64,000 bases of DNA. Origin: Domibacillus sp. DTU_2020_1001157_1_SI_ALB_TIR_016 (GTDB taxonomy: Bacteria > Bacillota > Bacilli > Bacillales > Domibacillaceae). The notes under the pieces were generated by a model, which was not told where the DNA came from, did not search any database, and saw nothing but the letters and a program-made list of their open reading frames with translations. The stretch spans positions 930,001-994,000 of the forward strand of contig NZ_CP135438.1 in the NCBI RefSeq assembly GCF_032341995.1, in the 5' to 3' direction. The translations under genes and the position numbers were made by a program. This document shows positions 34,309 through 42,214 of this stretch, piece after piece. Within the stretch, counting starts at the first letter, position 1. The number at the start of each line of letters is the position of its first letter.

Positions 34309-34384
34309 ATATTTTTCCATTAGAATCAACTATACAACAAATGTTGTCTAAAATAAACCTGTTGAATAGAAAGAAGACTTAACT

Positions 34385-35782
34385 ATGAATAATAAAAAAG
34401 AATTCACATCTGGTGTTCAAGATGTCGATAACACAGATGCAAGGACACAAAAAATACAAAAGAAACAAATGGTTCTGGGTGTAGCCTTAGGGAACAACTT
34501 TGGTATCCATCAAGGCGCATGGCGTATGCCGCATGTCGATCCTAATGATTACACGAACATCGATGCCGCTGTAAAACAGATACAGGCAGCTGAACGAGGT
34601 GGACTACAGTTCATCTTCTTGTCTGACTTTTTCTTCATGAAGGAGGACTTGAGCGCAACACCACCAATGATCAGTTTAGATGTACTCATTACTCTTGCTG
34701 CATTATCACAGGCTACAGAACGCATCGGATTAATCGGCACAGCATCTACTTCTTTCACTGAACCTTACTTACTGGCACGACAACTCAAGGCACTCGACGT
34801 CATCAGCCGTGGCCGTATTGGATGGAATGCTGTCCCGAGCTACGACGCTGAATCATTCGCGAACTTCGGCAAGACTCTACCGCCCCGTGAGAAAAAGTAC
34901 GAGCGTCTCCATGAAGTGGTACAAATCGTTCAAGCACTTTGGGGCAGCTGGGAATATGAGGCAGGTCAGCCTGACCAAAATGGCATGTTCGCCGATCCGA
35001 CTCATGTCCGACCAGTCAATCTTCACGGTCAACACGTCGGAACACGTGGTCCACTTCCAATCCCACCGTCTGAGCAAGGCCAGCCTGTCGTCGTTATGCC
35101 TGCTGGCAGTAGCTACGGCCTACAAGCAGCTGCTATGTATGCCAATGTCATTATTGGAAGACCATCAAGCATCGAGGAAAGTAGAGCATTACGTAACACT
35201 GTACGAAATGCCGCAGAACAAGCAGGTCGTAACGCTGATGAAGTTAAGCTAATCACATTCGCTGGTTTCACTATCGGTGATACAAAACGCGAAGCTCTTG
35301 ATAAACGTGCTGCACTCGATGATAAGACAGACATCCACGGTCAGCTACGACTCTTGAGTGCTTACCTTGGTCTGAATGAGGAACTCACTCAGACTGACGA
35401 ACCACTTACAGAAGCACAGCTTGCTGCAGTTCATGCACACCCATTAGATACTACATCTCAACATGTAGTAGAGCTAGCCAAAGCAGGATGGTCTCCTCGC
35501 GATATTCTTGCTCATGCCGTGTTAGAGCCATACCCAACGGTAGTTGGCACTGGCGAGCAGGCCGCTGACCTTCTACAAGAGTGGTATGAAGCAGATGCAA
35601 CAGACGGCTTCCTGCTCATTTTCGATGATTTTAACACTGGAATAGATGACTTCGTAGATCACGTCGTACCAGTCTTACAAGAACGTGGCATCTTCCATGA
35701 TGACTATGAAGGAAGAACCTTCCGTGATCACTTCGGACTACCACCACAATATGGACTCGATCCACGTATCATAACTGAATAG
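34385..35782 (+). CDS. FMNH2-dependent monooxygenase (NtaA/SnaA/DszA family), AT-rich copy
   Basis: 465 residues, collinear with the product of 31901 and highly similar along the whole length: same hallmark segments (AWRMPHVDPNDYTNID, AERGGLQFIFLSDFFF, ATERIGLIGTASTSFTEPYL, PPSEQGQPVVVMPAGSSYG, LPPQYGLDPRI at the end). Codon use here is AT-rich like the host, unlike the first copy. The start is ATG 34385 with AAAGAAG upstream, a modest site. It is followed after 55 bases by the FMN reductase gene that can supply FMNH2, so the two form a two-component system. Likely substrates are sulfur- or nitrogen-containing organics; nothing in the sequence fixes which. Confidence 0.9.
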   Translation: MNNKKEFTSGVQDVDNTDARTQKIQKKQMVLGVALGNNFGIHQGAWRMPHVDPNDYTNIDAAVKQIQAAERGGLQFIFLSDFFFMKEDLSATPPMISLDVLITLAALSQATERIGLIGTASTSFTEPYLLARQLKALDVISRGRIGWNAVPSYDAESFANFGKTLPPREKKYERLHEVVQIVQALWGSWEYEAGQPDQNGMFADPTHVRPVNLHGQHVGTRGPLPIPPSEQGQPVVVMPAGSSYGLQAAAMYANVIIGRPSSIEESRALRNTVRNAAEQAGRNADEVKLITFAGFTIGDTKREALDKRAALDDKTDIHGQLRLLSAYLGLNEELTQTDEPLTEAQLAAVHAHPLDTTSQHVVELAKAGWSPRDILAHAVLEPYPTVVGTGEQAADLLQEWYEADATDGFLLIFDDFNTGIDDFVDHVVPVLQERGIFHDDYEGRTFRDHFGLPPQYGLDPRIITE

Positions 35783-35837
35783 GTGGAAGAAGATATCTGT
35801 GAAATATAATCAGACTCTAAGAGAAGGAGAGATTCGT

Positions 35838-36386
35838 ATGGAAACAAAGATTAATATTGTAGCCCTGTCAGGAAGTAGCCGAACAAAATCATCAACTCAA
35901 AAAGCACTTAATAGCTTAAAAAAATTCATGCCCGACAGTGTTGAATATGAAATATACAAGGGTATTGAAAAACTTCCGCATTTTAATCGTGATTTAGATA
36001 ATGATAAACCACCAGTAGAGGTACAAGTATATAGAGAATTGCTTTCAAGAGCAGATGGAGTCATTATCTGTACACCCGAATATATAAAGGGTGTACCTGG
36101 TGTCTTGAAAAATGCTTTAGAATGGTTGGTGTCGTCTGCTGAGCTTTATACGAAACCAGTAGCGGTTATTACAGCTTCGTGTGATGGGGAAAATGCTCAT
36201 CAAGCATTACAGCTCAATTTAAGTATGTTAAATGCGAATGTATTTGATGGTGGAGCATTATTAATTTCAGGAGCAGATAATAAATTGAACGAAGACGGGG
36301 AATTTGTAAAAAATGAGGTTAATTCTTCGCTAAAGTTATTAATATCTAAATTGCTTGAAGAAGTCAATAAGAAAGGTTCTTTTTGA
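35838..36386 (+). CDS. NAD(P)H-dependent FMN reductase, partner of the monooxygenases
   Basis: 182 residues from ATG 35838 (GAAGGAGAG eight bases upstream). Flavodoxin-like fold: VALSGSSRTKSST (FMN phosphate loop), LPHFNRDLD, CTPEYIKGVPGVLKNALEWL and VITASCDGENAH. This is the SsuE/MsuE/YieF-like NADPH_FMN_red family, which reduces FMN and hands it to luciferase-like monooxygenases. It lies directly downstream of such a gene. A fragment of the same gene lies at 34217, which shows that the unit was once duplicated. Confidence 0.9.
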   Translation: METKINIVALSGSSRTKSSTQKALNSLKKFMPDSVEYEIYKGIEKLPHFNRDLDNDKPPVEVQVYRELLSRADGVIICTPEYIKGVPGVLKNALEWLVSSAELYTKPVAVITASCDGENAHQALQLNLSMLNANVFDGGALLISGADNKLNEDGEFVKNEVNSSLKLLISKLLEEVNKKGSF

Positions 36387-36539
36387 GAATCGGTGTTTTA
36401 GATAAATAAAAAGGACAACGAAAGGAAAAATTTCCACACTTATTAAGATTTGGAGAAGGGGAACTTGTAGACCCTTTCCACCAAATTTGCAAAAAAATAA
36501 ATGGTTATTATTTAAATTGATTTATAAGGAGATATAGAA

Positions 36540-37976
36540 ATGAAGAAGCAATACAATACGCGTGCCATCTTGGCATCGCTGCTTATCTGCGGTTTTGTCG
36601 GCATGTTTAGCGAGACCGCTCTAAATATAGCAATGACTAATTTAATGGACGTGTTCCAAATTTCAGCCGCAACCGCACAGTGGTTAACAACCGGTTTCCT
36701 GCTGACTCTTGGTATTTTAATGCCGATGAGCGGGCTGCTGCTGCAGAGGTTTACAACGAGACAGCTGTTCACAGGTTCGCTCGTAAGCTTAATTCTAGGT
36801 ACGCTCATTGCGGCGCTCGCGTTCAATTTTGAAATGTTGATGTTCGCCCGGGTTTTACAGGCGGCAGGCATGGGGTTATTGCTCCCGCTCATGTTCAATA
36901 CGATTCTTGTGATATACCCGCCGGAAAAGCGGGGAGCGGCGATGGGATTCGTTGGACTTGTGATCATGTTCGCGCCAGCAACCGGCCCGACCATTGGCGG
37001 TCTATTAATCGAGTATTTAACATGGCATTATATCTTCTGGTTATCGCTTCCGTTTTTGGTTATTGGGTTGTTGGTAGGGCTGAAGTACTTGGAAAATGTC
37101 ACCGATGTCACGAAGCCTCGGATCGATCTGCTGTCTGTCGCATTGTCAACGATCGGCTTTGGAGGAGTTGTCTTCGGCTTCAGTAAGGCAGGCGAAGGAT
37201 CTGAAGGCTGGGGCAGCGCAGTTGTGGTCACTTCAATCGTCGTTGGGATCGTCGCGCTGGTGCTGTTCATACTGCGGCAGAACGCTATGCGCGATCCGAT
37301 GATGAATCTGAGCGTTTTCAAGTACCCAATGTTCGTCGTTGGGCTGCTCCTGATACTGTCGTGTATGTTGATTATGATGTCGAGCATGATTATCCTGCCG
37401 ATGTTTCTGCAGACGGGTGCAGGTCTGTCTGTTTTCACTGCGGGACTCATGCTTTTGCCGGGCAGCGCGCTGAACGGTATCCTCTCCCCGCGTATGGGGC
37501 GCCTGTTCGATAAATATGGGCCGAAATGGCTCGTTATTCCCGGACTCGTGATCGTTGCAATCATGTTATGGTTCTTTACGACCCTGTCTCCTGCTTCTTC
37601 AGTGGCCTTTATCGTGGCTTTGCATATCGGGCTCATGGTGGGGGTAGGCATGATATGGATGCCTGCTCAAACGAACGGGCTCAATCAATTGCCGCCGGAG
37701 CTATACCCGCACGGCACGGCAGTCATGAACACATTGCAGCAGGTCGTGGGCGCGATTGGAACAGCGGTCGCTATTAGTATCCTTACGGGCGGTATGGAGA
37801 GATACTTGCACGGCTCCTCCGCTCCGGCTAAACAGGCCGAAATGGCAAACGCGATAACGGCTGGATCACAAAACGTGTTCTTGTTCACGATGATTATAGC
37901 ACTGATTGGCTTGGTCATAGCGTTCTTCATTCGCCGCGTCGTAGTCAGCCGCGAAGCGGTGCATTCGCCACATTGA
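36540..37976 (+). CDS. DHA2-family MFS drug/H+ antiporter (14 TM)
   Basis: 478 residues with about 14 hydrophobic segments. Motifs: LTTGFLLTLGILMPMSGLLL (helix 2), FTTRQLFTGSLVSLILGTLI, ARVLQAAGMGLLLPL (the R.xQG.G motif of DHA2 pumps) and GFVGLVIMFAPATGPTIGGL (motif C of antiporters). Relatives are LmrB, MdrL and EmrB/QacA. AAGGAG lies twelve bases before ATG 36540. GC content (about one half) is higher than in the flanking AT-rich genes, so it may come from another donor. It may export the product or substrate of the monooxygenase cassette. Confidence 0.9.
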   Translation: MKKQYNTRAILASLLICGFVGMFSETALNIAMTNLMDVFQISAATAQWLTTGFLLTLGILMPMSGLLLQRFTTRQLFTGSLVSLILGTLIAALAFNFEMLMFARVLQAAGMGLLLPLMFNTILVIYPPEKRGAAMGFVGLVIMFAPATGPTIGGLLIEYLTWHYIFWLSLPFLVIGLLVGLKYLENVTDVTKPRIDLLSVALSTIGFGGVVFGFSKAGEGSEGWGSAVVVTSIVVGIVALVLFILRQNAMRDPMMNLSVFKYPMFVVGLLLILSCMLIMMSSMIILPMFLQTGAGLSVFTAGLMLLPGSALNGILSPRMGRLFDKYGPKWLVIPGLVIVAIMLWFFTTLSPASSVAFIVALHIGLMVGVGMIWMPAQTNGLNQLPPELYPHGTAVMNTLQQVVGAIGTAVAISILTGGMERYLHGSSAPAKQAEMANAITAGSQNVFLFTMIIALIGLVIAFFIRRVVVSREAVHSPH

Positions 37977-38115
37977 TGTTTTGTCAGCGAATCCCTTATC
38001 GGTATTTATGAAGAATGTTTACACTAAATGGAAGGGAAAATGGGGTATCGGTTGGAATTTTATGAGCGGGTATCATCCGGATATGCCCATTGTGAAGAAT
38101 TACCTTAAACAAACC

Positions 38116-38152
38116 AGAGCATTGATCCAAGAAGGATCAATGCTCTTTTTTT
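38116..38152 (+). terminator. Terminator downstream of the exporter
   Basis: AGAGCATTGATCC (38116-38128) and GGATCAATGCTCT (38134-38146), 5-base loop, then TTTTTTT. The frame that spans 37981-38163 ends inside this hairpin and is not a gene. Confidence 0.85.
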
Positions 38153-38200
38153 TGTTTAGCTAAAGGGCGGTATTCCTGTAATAAAAGAAATAGCAAAAGA

Positions 38201-38253
38201 CAAGTTTGTGAAGGAATGTACTTAAACTAACGGGGTGCTTTAGTTGAAGAAGG
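38201..38253 (+). repeat. Dispersed repeat, copy D (best copy)
   Basis: Reads AAGTTTGTGAAGGAATGTAC, TTAAACTAACGGGGTGCTTT, then AGTTGAAGAAGG. It can serve as the reference copy. Confidence 0.8.
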
Positions 38254-38403
38254 TCTTACAAAATAATCAGCATAAAAAGAAGCTCTAGATCCGCTGCATA
38301 GGCGTCCAGGGCTTCTTTTCTATGGCTGTTTTCGTAAGGATTGTTGCTTATGGTATATAAAAGGGACATATTCACTATTTTATGGTGTTATTAGATGTAG
38401 ATG

Positions 38404-38507
38404 TCTTCTTCAACTAAAGAAGCAGTTTACTTTAAGAAGGATTACTTTAACCAACCCTAGAATAAATAACAAATTGAATTTTTAATGCAGGCTAACGGGT
38501 GCTTGAA
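38404..38507 (+). repeat. Two partial copies of the dispersed repeat
   Basis: CTTCAACTAAAGAAGCAGTT with TACTTTAAGAAGG (38409-38440) and GCAGGCTAACGGGTGCTTGA (38487-38506). They match only the second half of the reference copy. Confidence 0.5.
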
Positions 38508-38590
38508 CACAAGATGATTGTCACTGCGCGGTCTTTTTTCTTATTCAACTAAAACTGAACGATACGATTACGAAGGGCAGGCGCAGTGTT

Positions 38591-38800
38591 TTAATATAGA
38601 GTTGGAGTCGGAGGAGAACAATAGAAGGAAACAATATCACTTAAAGCAACCGAATAAGGATTCCATCTTCCGCCGAAAAACCTATAGCCATAAACTCTTG
38701 ACTCCCCGACAGTCGTTAAAAAAAACCAGAAATTGTCTCCGTTCCTAAGCCACAAATACGTGAAATGATACAAACAATCTTGAAGACCCCAGGGATTCAT
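38591..38800 (-). CDS. Small conserved Bacillaceae protein of unknown function
   Basis: 69 residues: MNPWGLQDCLYHFTYLWLRN, then GDNFWFFLTTVGESRVYGYR and FFGGRWNPYSVALSDIVSFY. The pattern FWFxxTxVG...GYR...RW...L.IxSF is one I recall from small, often mis-annotated 'transporter' proteins of Bacillus. It has no membrane helix pattern beyond aromatic strands. The start is well supported: AAGGAG about ten bases before ATG 38800. It stands alone on the minus strand among repeats. Function unknown. Confidence 0.6.
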   Translation of the reverse strand: MNPWGLQDCLYHFTYLWLRNGDNFWFFLTTVGESRVYGYRFFGGRWNPYSVALSDIVSFYCSPPTPTLY

Positions 38801-39136
38801 TCGAGGTTCACTCCTTATTGAAATTAGACTTTTAACCAGTCTATGCTCAGGGTCAAAGCTTAGATTGGATGTATGCCTAGTAGCCCACCTAAATTCAAAT
38901 ATGAATGAAGAAGCTTATATGAAATTGTTTATGGATTGGGCAACTATTTTTATTGAGAACGGTATCTCTAATCCAAAGGAAATTATGAACAGTTTAAATA
39001 AGCCACGGAGTTGTTCAAGTAACAGAGGCTTGAGTTGAAGGATGTAATCGTTGCGGCGATCATTTTTTCTTGCTGAATTAACGGTGAAGTTTAGTCCTTA
39101 AACTATTATGAGTAAAATAGTAAGGGGGAAACTAAT
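38801..39136. other. Spacer with a possible small frame and repeat traces
   Basis: A frame at 38908-39039 (MNEEAYMKLFMDWATIFIEN and about 25 more residues) looks protein-like at its start but has no ribosome site; it may be a gene relic. GCTGAATTAACGGTGAAGTT at 39072-39091 resembles the dispersed repeat. Nothing else is clear. Confidence 0.3.
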
Positions 39137-39703
39137 ATGACGAAGAGAAATAAGGGGTTGTCCCTAGAACAGCTTGAAGAACTACTCAGAACTTTGAAAG
39201 CCCGTTTTGAGAAAAACATGAACCGCCATAAAGGTCTTGAATGGGCTAAAGTACGAGCTAAGCTCGAAGCTAATAGTGAAAAACTGTGGTCGCTCAATGA
39301 AATGGAAGCAACTGGCGGTGAACCGGATGTTGTTGGCTATGATAAAAAGACGGGCGAATACATTTTTTATGATTGTTCAGCGGAAAGCCCTAAAGGTCGC
39401 AGAAGTGTTTGTTACGACCGTGAAGCGCTGGAGTCCAGGAAAAAACACAAACCAGAAAATAGCGCTATTGATATGGCAACTGCCATGGGCATTGAACTTT
39501 TAACGGAAGAACAATACCGGGAGCTGCAGAAGCTTGAAGATTTCGATATAAAAACGTCGAACTGGGTGCAAACACCTGCTAATATTAGAAAACTCGGTGG
39601 GGCCATCTTTTGTGATCGTCGCTACGACACTGTCTTTATGTACCACAATGGAGCAGAATCCTACTATGCTGCAAGGGGTTTCCGTGGCTCACTAAGGGTC
39701 TAA
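39137..39703 (+). CDS. DUF4256-domain protein
   Basis: 188 residues. The domain spans almost the whole length: LEQLEELLRTLKARFEKNMN, GLEWAKVRAKLEA, MEATGGEPDVVGYDKKTGEY, FYDCSAESPKGRRSVCYDRE and WVQTPANIRKLGGAIFCDRR are its conserved blocks. It has no signal or membrane segment, so it is cytoplasmic. The biochemical role is not known. AAGGGGG lies eight bases before ATG 39137. It is a single gene with a terminator at 39800. Confidence 0.88.
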   Translation: MTKRNKGLSLEQLEELLRTLKARFEKNMNRHKGLEWAKVRAKLEANSEKLWSLNEMEATGGEPDVVGYDKKTGEYIFYDCSAESPKGRRSVCYDREALESRKKHKPENSAIDMATAMGIELLTEEQYRELQKLEDFDIKTSNWVQTPANIRKLGGAIFCDRRYDTVFMYHNGAESYYAARGFRGSLRV

Positions 39704-39799
39704 ATTTTGCACAGATAGCTAAATTTTAATTTGAGAACAGATCATCTGGGGAAAGGCTTAATTTCATTCTTCAACTATCGAGGCTTTTGTTTAATATCT

Positions 39800-39824
39800 C
39801 GGCTGCCATTTCGGCAGCCTTTTC
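39800..39824 (+). terminator. Terminator of the DUF4256 gene
   Basis: GGCTGCC (39801-39807) and GGCAGCC (39813-39819), then TTTTC. It is followed at 39824-39857 by a partial dispersed repeat (CAGCTAACAGGCAGTTTAGT). Confidence 0.75.
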
Positions 39825-39857
39825 TTATTCAGCTAACAGGCAGTTTAGTTTAAGAAG
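39824..39857 (+). repeat. Dispersed repeat, partial copy
   Basis: TTATTCAGCTAACAGGCAGT then TTAGTTTAAGAAG. It matches the second half of the reference copy. Confidence 0.55.
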
Positions 39858-39957
39858 ATTACCAAGTTGACATCTCGAAAAATTCAAATTATAAATATTA
39901 TTCCCTTGAAGTTAAAGGGTAATTTTGGTAAAGTTAAGTTTATAAAAGGACTATTAC

Positions 39958-40030
39958 AATGTGTACTGGCGATTAAACGTGGGTCACCACGGGGGATCAC
40001 ATTGATATTATAAGCCGTTCGCCTGGGCAA
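39958..40030 (+). ncRNA. ZTP (pfl) riboswitch
   Basis: The family core is directly readable: TACTGGCGATTAAACGTGGG, then TCACCACGGGGGATCAC, a variable linker, and GCCGTTCGCCTGGGC. ACUGGCG, CGUGG..CACCACGGGG and GCCGnnCGCCUGGGC are the conserved parts of the pfl motif. It senses ZTP/ZMP, the signal of 10-formyl-tetrahydrofolate shortage. An intrinsic terminator follows at once and the gene downstream uses exactly that folate and ZMP. Ligand binding should prevent termination. Confidence 0.95.
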
Positions 40031-40058
40031 AGTGTTTGAGTAAATCAAACACTTTTTT
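40030..40058 (+). terminator. Riboswitch-controlled terminator
   Basis: AAGTGTTTGA (40030-40039) and TCAAACACTT (40045-40054), then TTTT. It starts at the last bases of the riboswitch core, so the two folds compete. Confidence 0.88.
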
Positions 40059-40086
40059 GTATTTTTATGAGAGGGTGAACGAATAA

Positions 40087-41253
40087 ATGGAAGAAGTATT
40101 AATGCGGTATGGTATTAATCCCAATCAAGGTAGTGCAAAAGTCAAATCATTTAAAAAGTTACCTTTTAAAGTTCTTAATGGAGAGCCAAGCTATATTAAT
40201 TTACTAGATGCTTTTAACTCTTATCAACTTGTAAGGGAACTTAAATTAGCAATAGGAGAACCTGCGGCAGCGTCTTTTAAACACGTAAGTCCTTCAGGAG
40301 CTGCCATATATAGTCCATTAAGTAATGAACTAGCTAAGTCTTATTTTGTTGATGATATGGAATTATCTCCTCTTGCAACTGCTTATTCAAGGGCGAGAGG
40401 AACAGATCGAATGTCCTCCTTTGGTGATTGTGCAGCTCTAAGTGATAAAGTTGATCTTTCTGTTGCTAAACTCTTAAAAAGAGAAGTCTCTGATATGATT
40501 GTGGCACCTGCTTTTGATGATGATGCCTTGGAAATCCTAAAGTCTAAGAAAAAAGGAAAGTACCTTATTATTGAGATTGATCCAAAATATGAGCCTGAAC
40601 CGATAGAGGAAAGAACTTTGTTTGGGGTTACCCTTGTTCAGGAAAGAAATAATCTGCTAATAACAGAGAAGATATTAAATAATATAGTGACTGAAAACAA
40701 ATATTTACCCGATTCGGCAAAGAGAGATTTATTAATTTCTGCAATAACACTAAAGTATACGCAATCCAATTCTGTATGTTTTGCGAAAGATGGGCAGACG
40801 ATTGGTGTGGGAGCAGGACAACAATCTCGGATTCATTGTACGAGACTGGCTGCAACAAAATCAGAAAACTGGTATTTAAGGCAACACCCAATAGCTCTTG
40901 CGATGAAATTCCGTGAAGGAGTTCCACATACTGTACAAAATAATGCAATAGATAAGTGGCTTTGTGATGATCTCACAGTACCAGAAAGAAAAGCTTGGGA
41001 AGAGTGTTTTGTTGAGGTACCTCATAAGCTTACTGATAACGAAAAAAGAGAATATTTAAATGGATTAAAAGAAATCTCGTTTGCTTCGGACGCATATTTA
41101 CCTTTCCGAGATAATATTGATTGTGTTTCACAAAGTGGTGCCAAGTATATTTTACAAACGGGTGGCTCATTACGGGATAAGGAAGTTATTGATGCGGCTA
41201 ACGAATACGGTATTGTAATGGCGTTCTCTGGGGTACGCTTATTCCATCATTAA
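40087..41253 (+). CDS. Stand-alone AICAR formyltransferase (second half of PurH)
   Basis: 388 residues. It contains only the AICAR transformylase part: MRYGINPNQGSAKVKSF, LNGEPSYINLLDAFNSYQLV, AASFKHVSPSGAA (catalytic Lys-His), GVGAGQQSRIHCTRLA and DAYLPFRDNID. The N-terminal IMP cyclohydrolase (MGS-like) domain of bifunctional PurH is missing by design: the gene starts cleanly with GAGGGTG before ATG 40087. It transfers formyl from 10-formyl-THF to AICAR ribotide (ZMP) in purine synthesis. Control by the ZTP riboswitch makes it an emergency enzyme for folate shortage, probably in addition to a normal purH elsewhere. Dispersed repeat copy E lies behind it. Confidence 0.92.
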   Translation: MEEVLMRYGINPNQGSAKVKSFKKLPFKVLNGEPSYINLLDAFNSYQLVRELKLAIGEPAAASFKHVSPSGAAIYSPLSNELAKSYFVDDMELSPLATAYSRARGTDRMSSFGDCAALSDKVDLSVAKLLKREVSDMIVAPAFDDDALEILKSKKKGKYLIIEIDPKYEPEPIEERTLFGVTLVQERNNLLITEKILNNIVTENKYLPDSAKRDLLISAITLKYTQSNSVCFAKDGQTIGVGAGQQSRIHCTRLAATKSENWYLRQHPIALAMKFREGVPHTVQNNAIDKWLCDDLTVPERKAWEECFVEVPHKLTDNEKREYLNGLKEISFASDAYLPFRDNIDCVSQSGAKYILQTGGSLRDKEVIDAANEYGIVMAFSGVRLFHH

Positions 41254-41280
41254 TTTGCTGATTTCAAATGGGTGAATTTT

Positions 41281-41331
41281 AGATTGTGAAAAGTTGTACT
41301 TAAGCTAACGGGGTGCTTTAGTTGAAGATGG
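41281..41331 (+). repeat. Dispersed repeat, copy E
   Basis: AGATTGTGAAAAGTTGTACT, TAAGCTAACGGGGTGCTTTA, GTTGAAGATGG. Nearly identical to copy D in its second half. It is the last clear copy. Confidence 0.75.
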
Positions 41332-41382
41332 ATCATAAAAATGATCAAACTTTATTATAAAAATCACATAATTAATTTAAAG

Positions 41383-41428
41383 AAAACACTTGATTTGGAT
41401 CAATCTTTTTTCAAAACCAAGTGTTTTT
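41383..41428 (+). terminator. Terminator after the AICAR formyltransferase gene
   Basis: AAAACACTTG (41383-41392) and CAAGTGTTTT (41418-41427) with a long loop, then T. Confidence 0.55.
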
Positions 41429-41588
41429 CGTTTGTTATCAAATATGAATTAATTACGTATTTTTAATCAAACTTTATTCCAAAGTTACACTTAAGCTTAT
41501 TGTCTTCTAGCTTAACTGTGCGTGTTGGAGTTCCAACATAAAGGACGGATTACGAAGAGAGAAGTCTAACTCTGCAAGCAAGGCAAAA

Positions 41589-41621
41589 AATCCACCAAAG
41601 CACTTGATTCAATGGTGGATT
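41589..41621 (-). terminator. Terminator of the MEDS gene (minus strand)
   Basis: AATCCACCA (41589-41597) and TGGTGGATT (41613-41621). Read on the minus strand the stem is followed by TTTTTT. The stretch 41429-41588 holds nothing I can identify. Confidence 0.7.
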
Positions 41622-41629
41622 ATTTCCTT

Positions 41630-42181
41630 TTAAATTAGAACTATTTCATCATCTGTCATGAAAAATTGATGGCACTGCAAAAGAGCATTTTTAAATTCCT
41701 TTGTTATTCTGCCCGTCCTATAAGCACATACTGATGTAATATCATTCAAAACAATTAATTTATCTATATTTTGTTCATACTGCTCTACTTCCCGGTATGC
41801 ATCCTGAAGATCTCTCCACTCCACGTGTCCCCACGTTCGAACTGTCTCACTTCTTTCAAGATGGGGTTTTAAGGACTTCGCAAAATGATCGAATACGACG
41901 ACAGGATTGAATGTTCCATTCGTAAAATAAAAATCAAAATTATTGGTGTAATGAATGCGGGACAGCTGCTCTTTATTTAAGATTGGTTTCAGTTTTTGCT
42001 GAAGAAGGGAGAGAAATCTCTGGTTTTCAACCATTAAAATATGGCTGCCCTGTTCAATGCCTGAGACCACGTAGGTGATCGCATTTTCTAAATACTTATT
42101 TGGATCTTGAAAAGAATAAAAGATATGCCCGTTGATTGTCTCTAAAGCACTTTTTAGTTCTGGCTTTTTTTCTATTAACAT
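41630..42181 (-). CDS. MEDS-domain (DcmR-like sensory) protein
   Basis: 183 residues: INGHIFYSFQDPNKYLENAI, TYVVSGIEQGSHILMVENQR, RIHYTNNFDFYF, WGHVEWRDLQDAYREVEQYE and ALLQCHQFFMTDDE follow the MEDS pattern (H.h.ly.d......a.f...G...g...l). These domains are thought to sense small molecules and often occur near anti-sigma or RsbR-type regulators. Here an RsbR-like gene (43116) and a PAS-STAS gene (44285) are close. AAGGGG lies 8-9 bases before ATG 42181. No DNA-binding part is present. Ligand unknown. Confidence 0.78.
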   Translation of the reverse strand: MLIEKKPELKSALETINGHIFYSFQDPNKYLENAITYVVSGIEQGSHILMVENQRFLSLLQQKLKPILNKEQLSRIHYTNNFDFYFTNGTFNPVVVFDHFAKSLKPHLERSETVRTWGHVEWRDLQDAYREVEQYEQNIDKLIVLNDITSVCAYRTGRITKEFKNALLQCHQFFMTDDEIVLI

Positions 42182-42214
42182 AATAGTCGCCCCTTGTAAT
42201 GAATTTTTTTATGT

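Noticed and set aside
37981..38163. 60-residue frame after the DHA2 exporter
   Set aside because: It has no ribosome site and its end lies inside a perfect terminator hairpin.
38518..38748. 76-residue frame on the plus strand
   Set aside because: It overlaps the better supported small gene on the minus strand and lacks a start signal and protein-like pattern.
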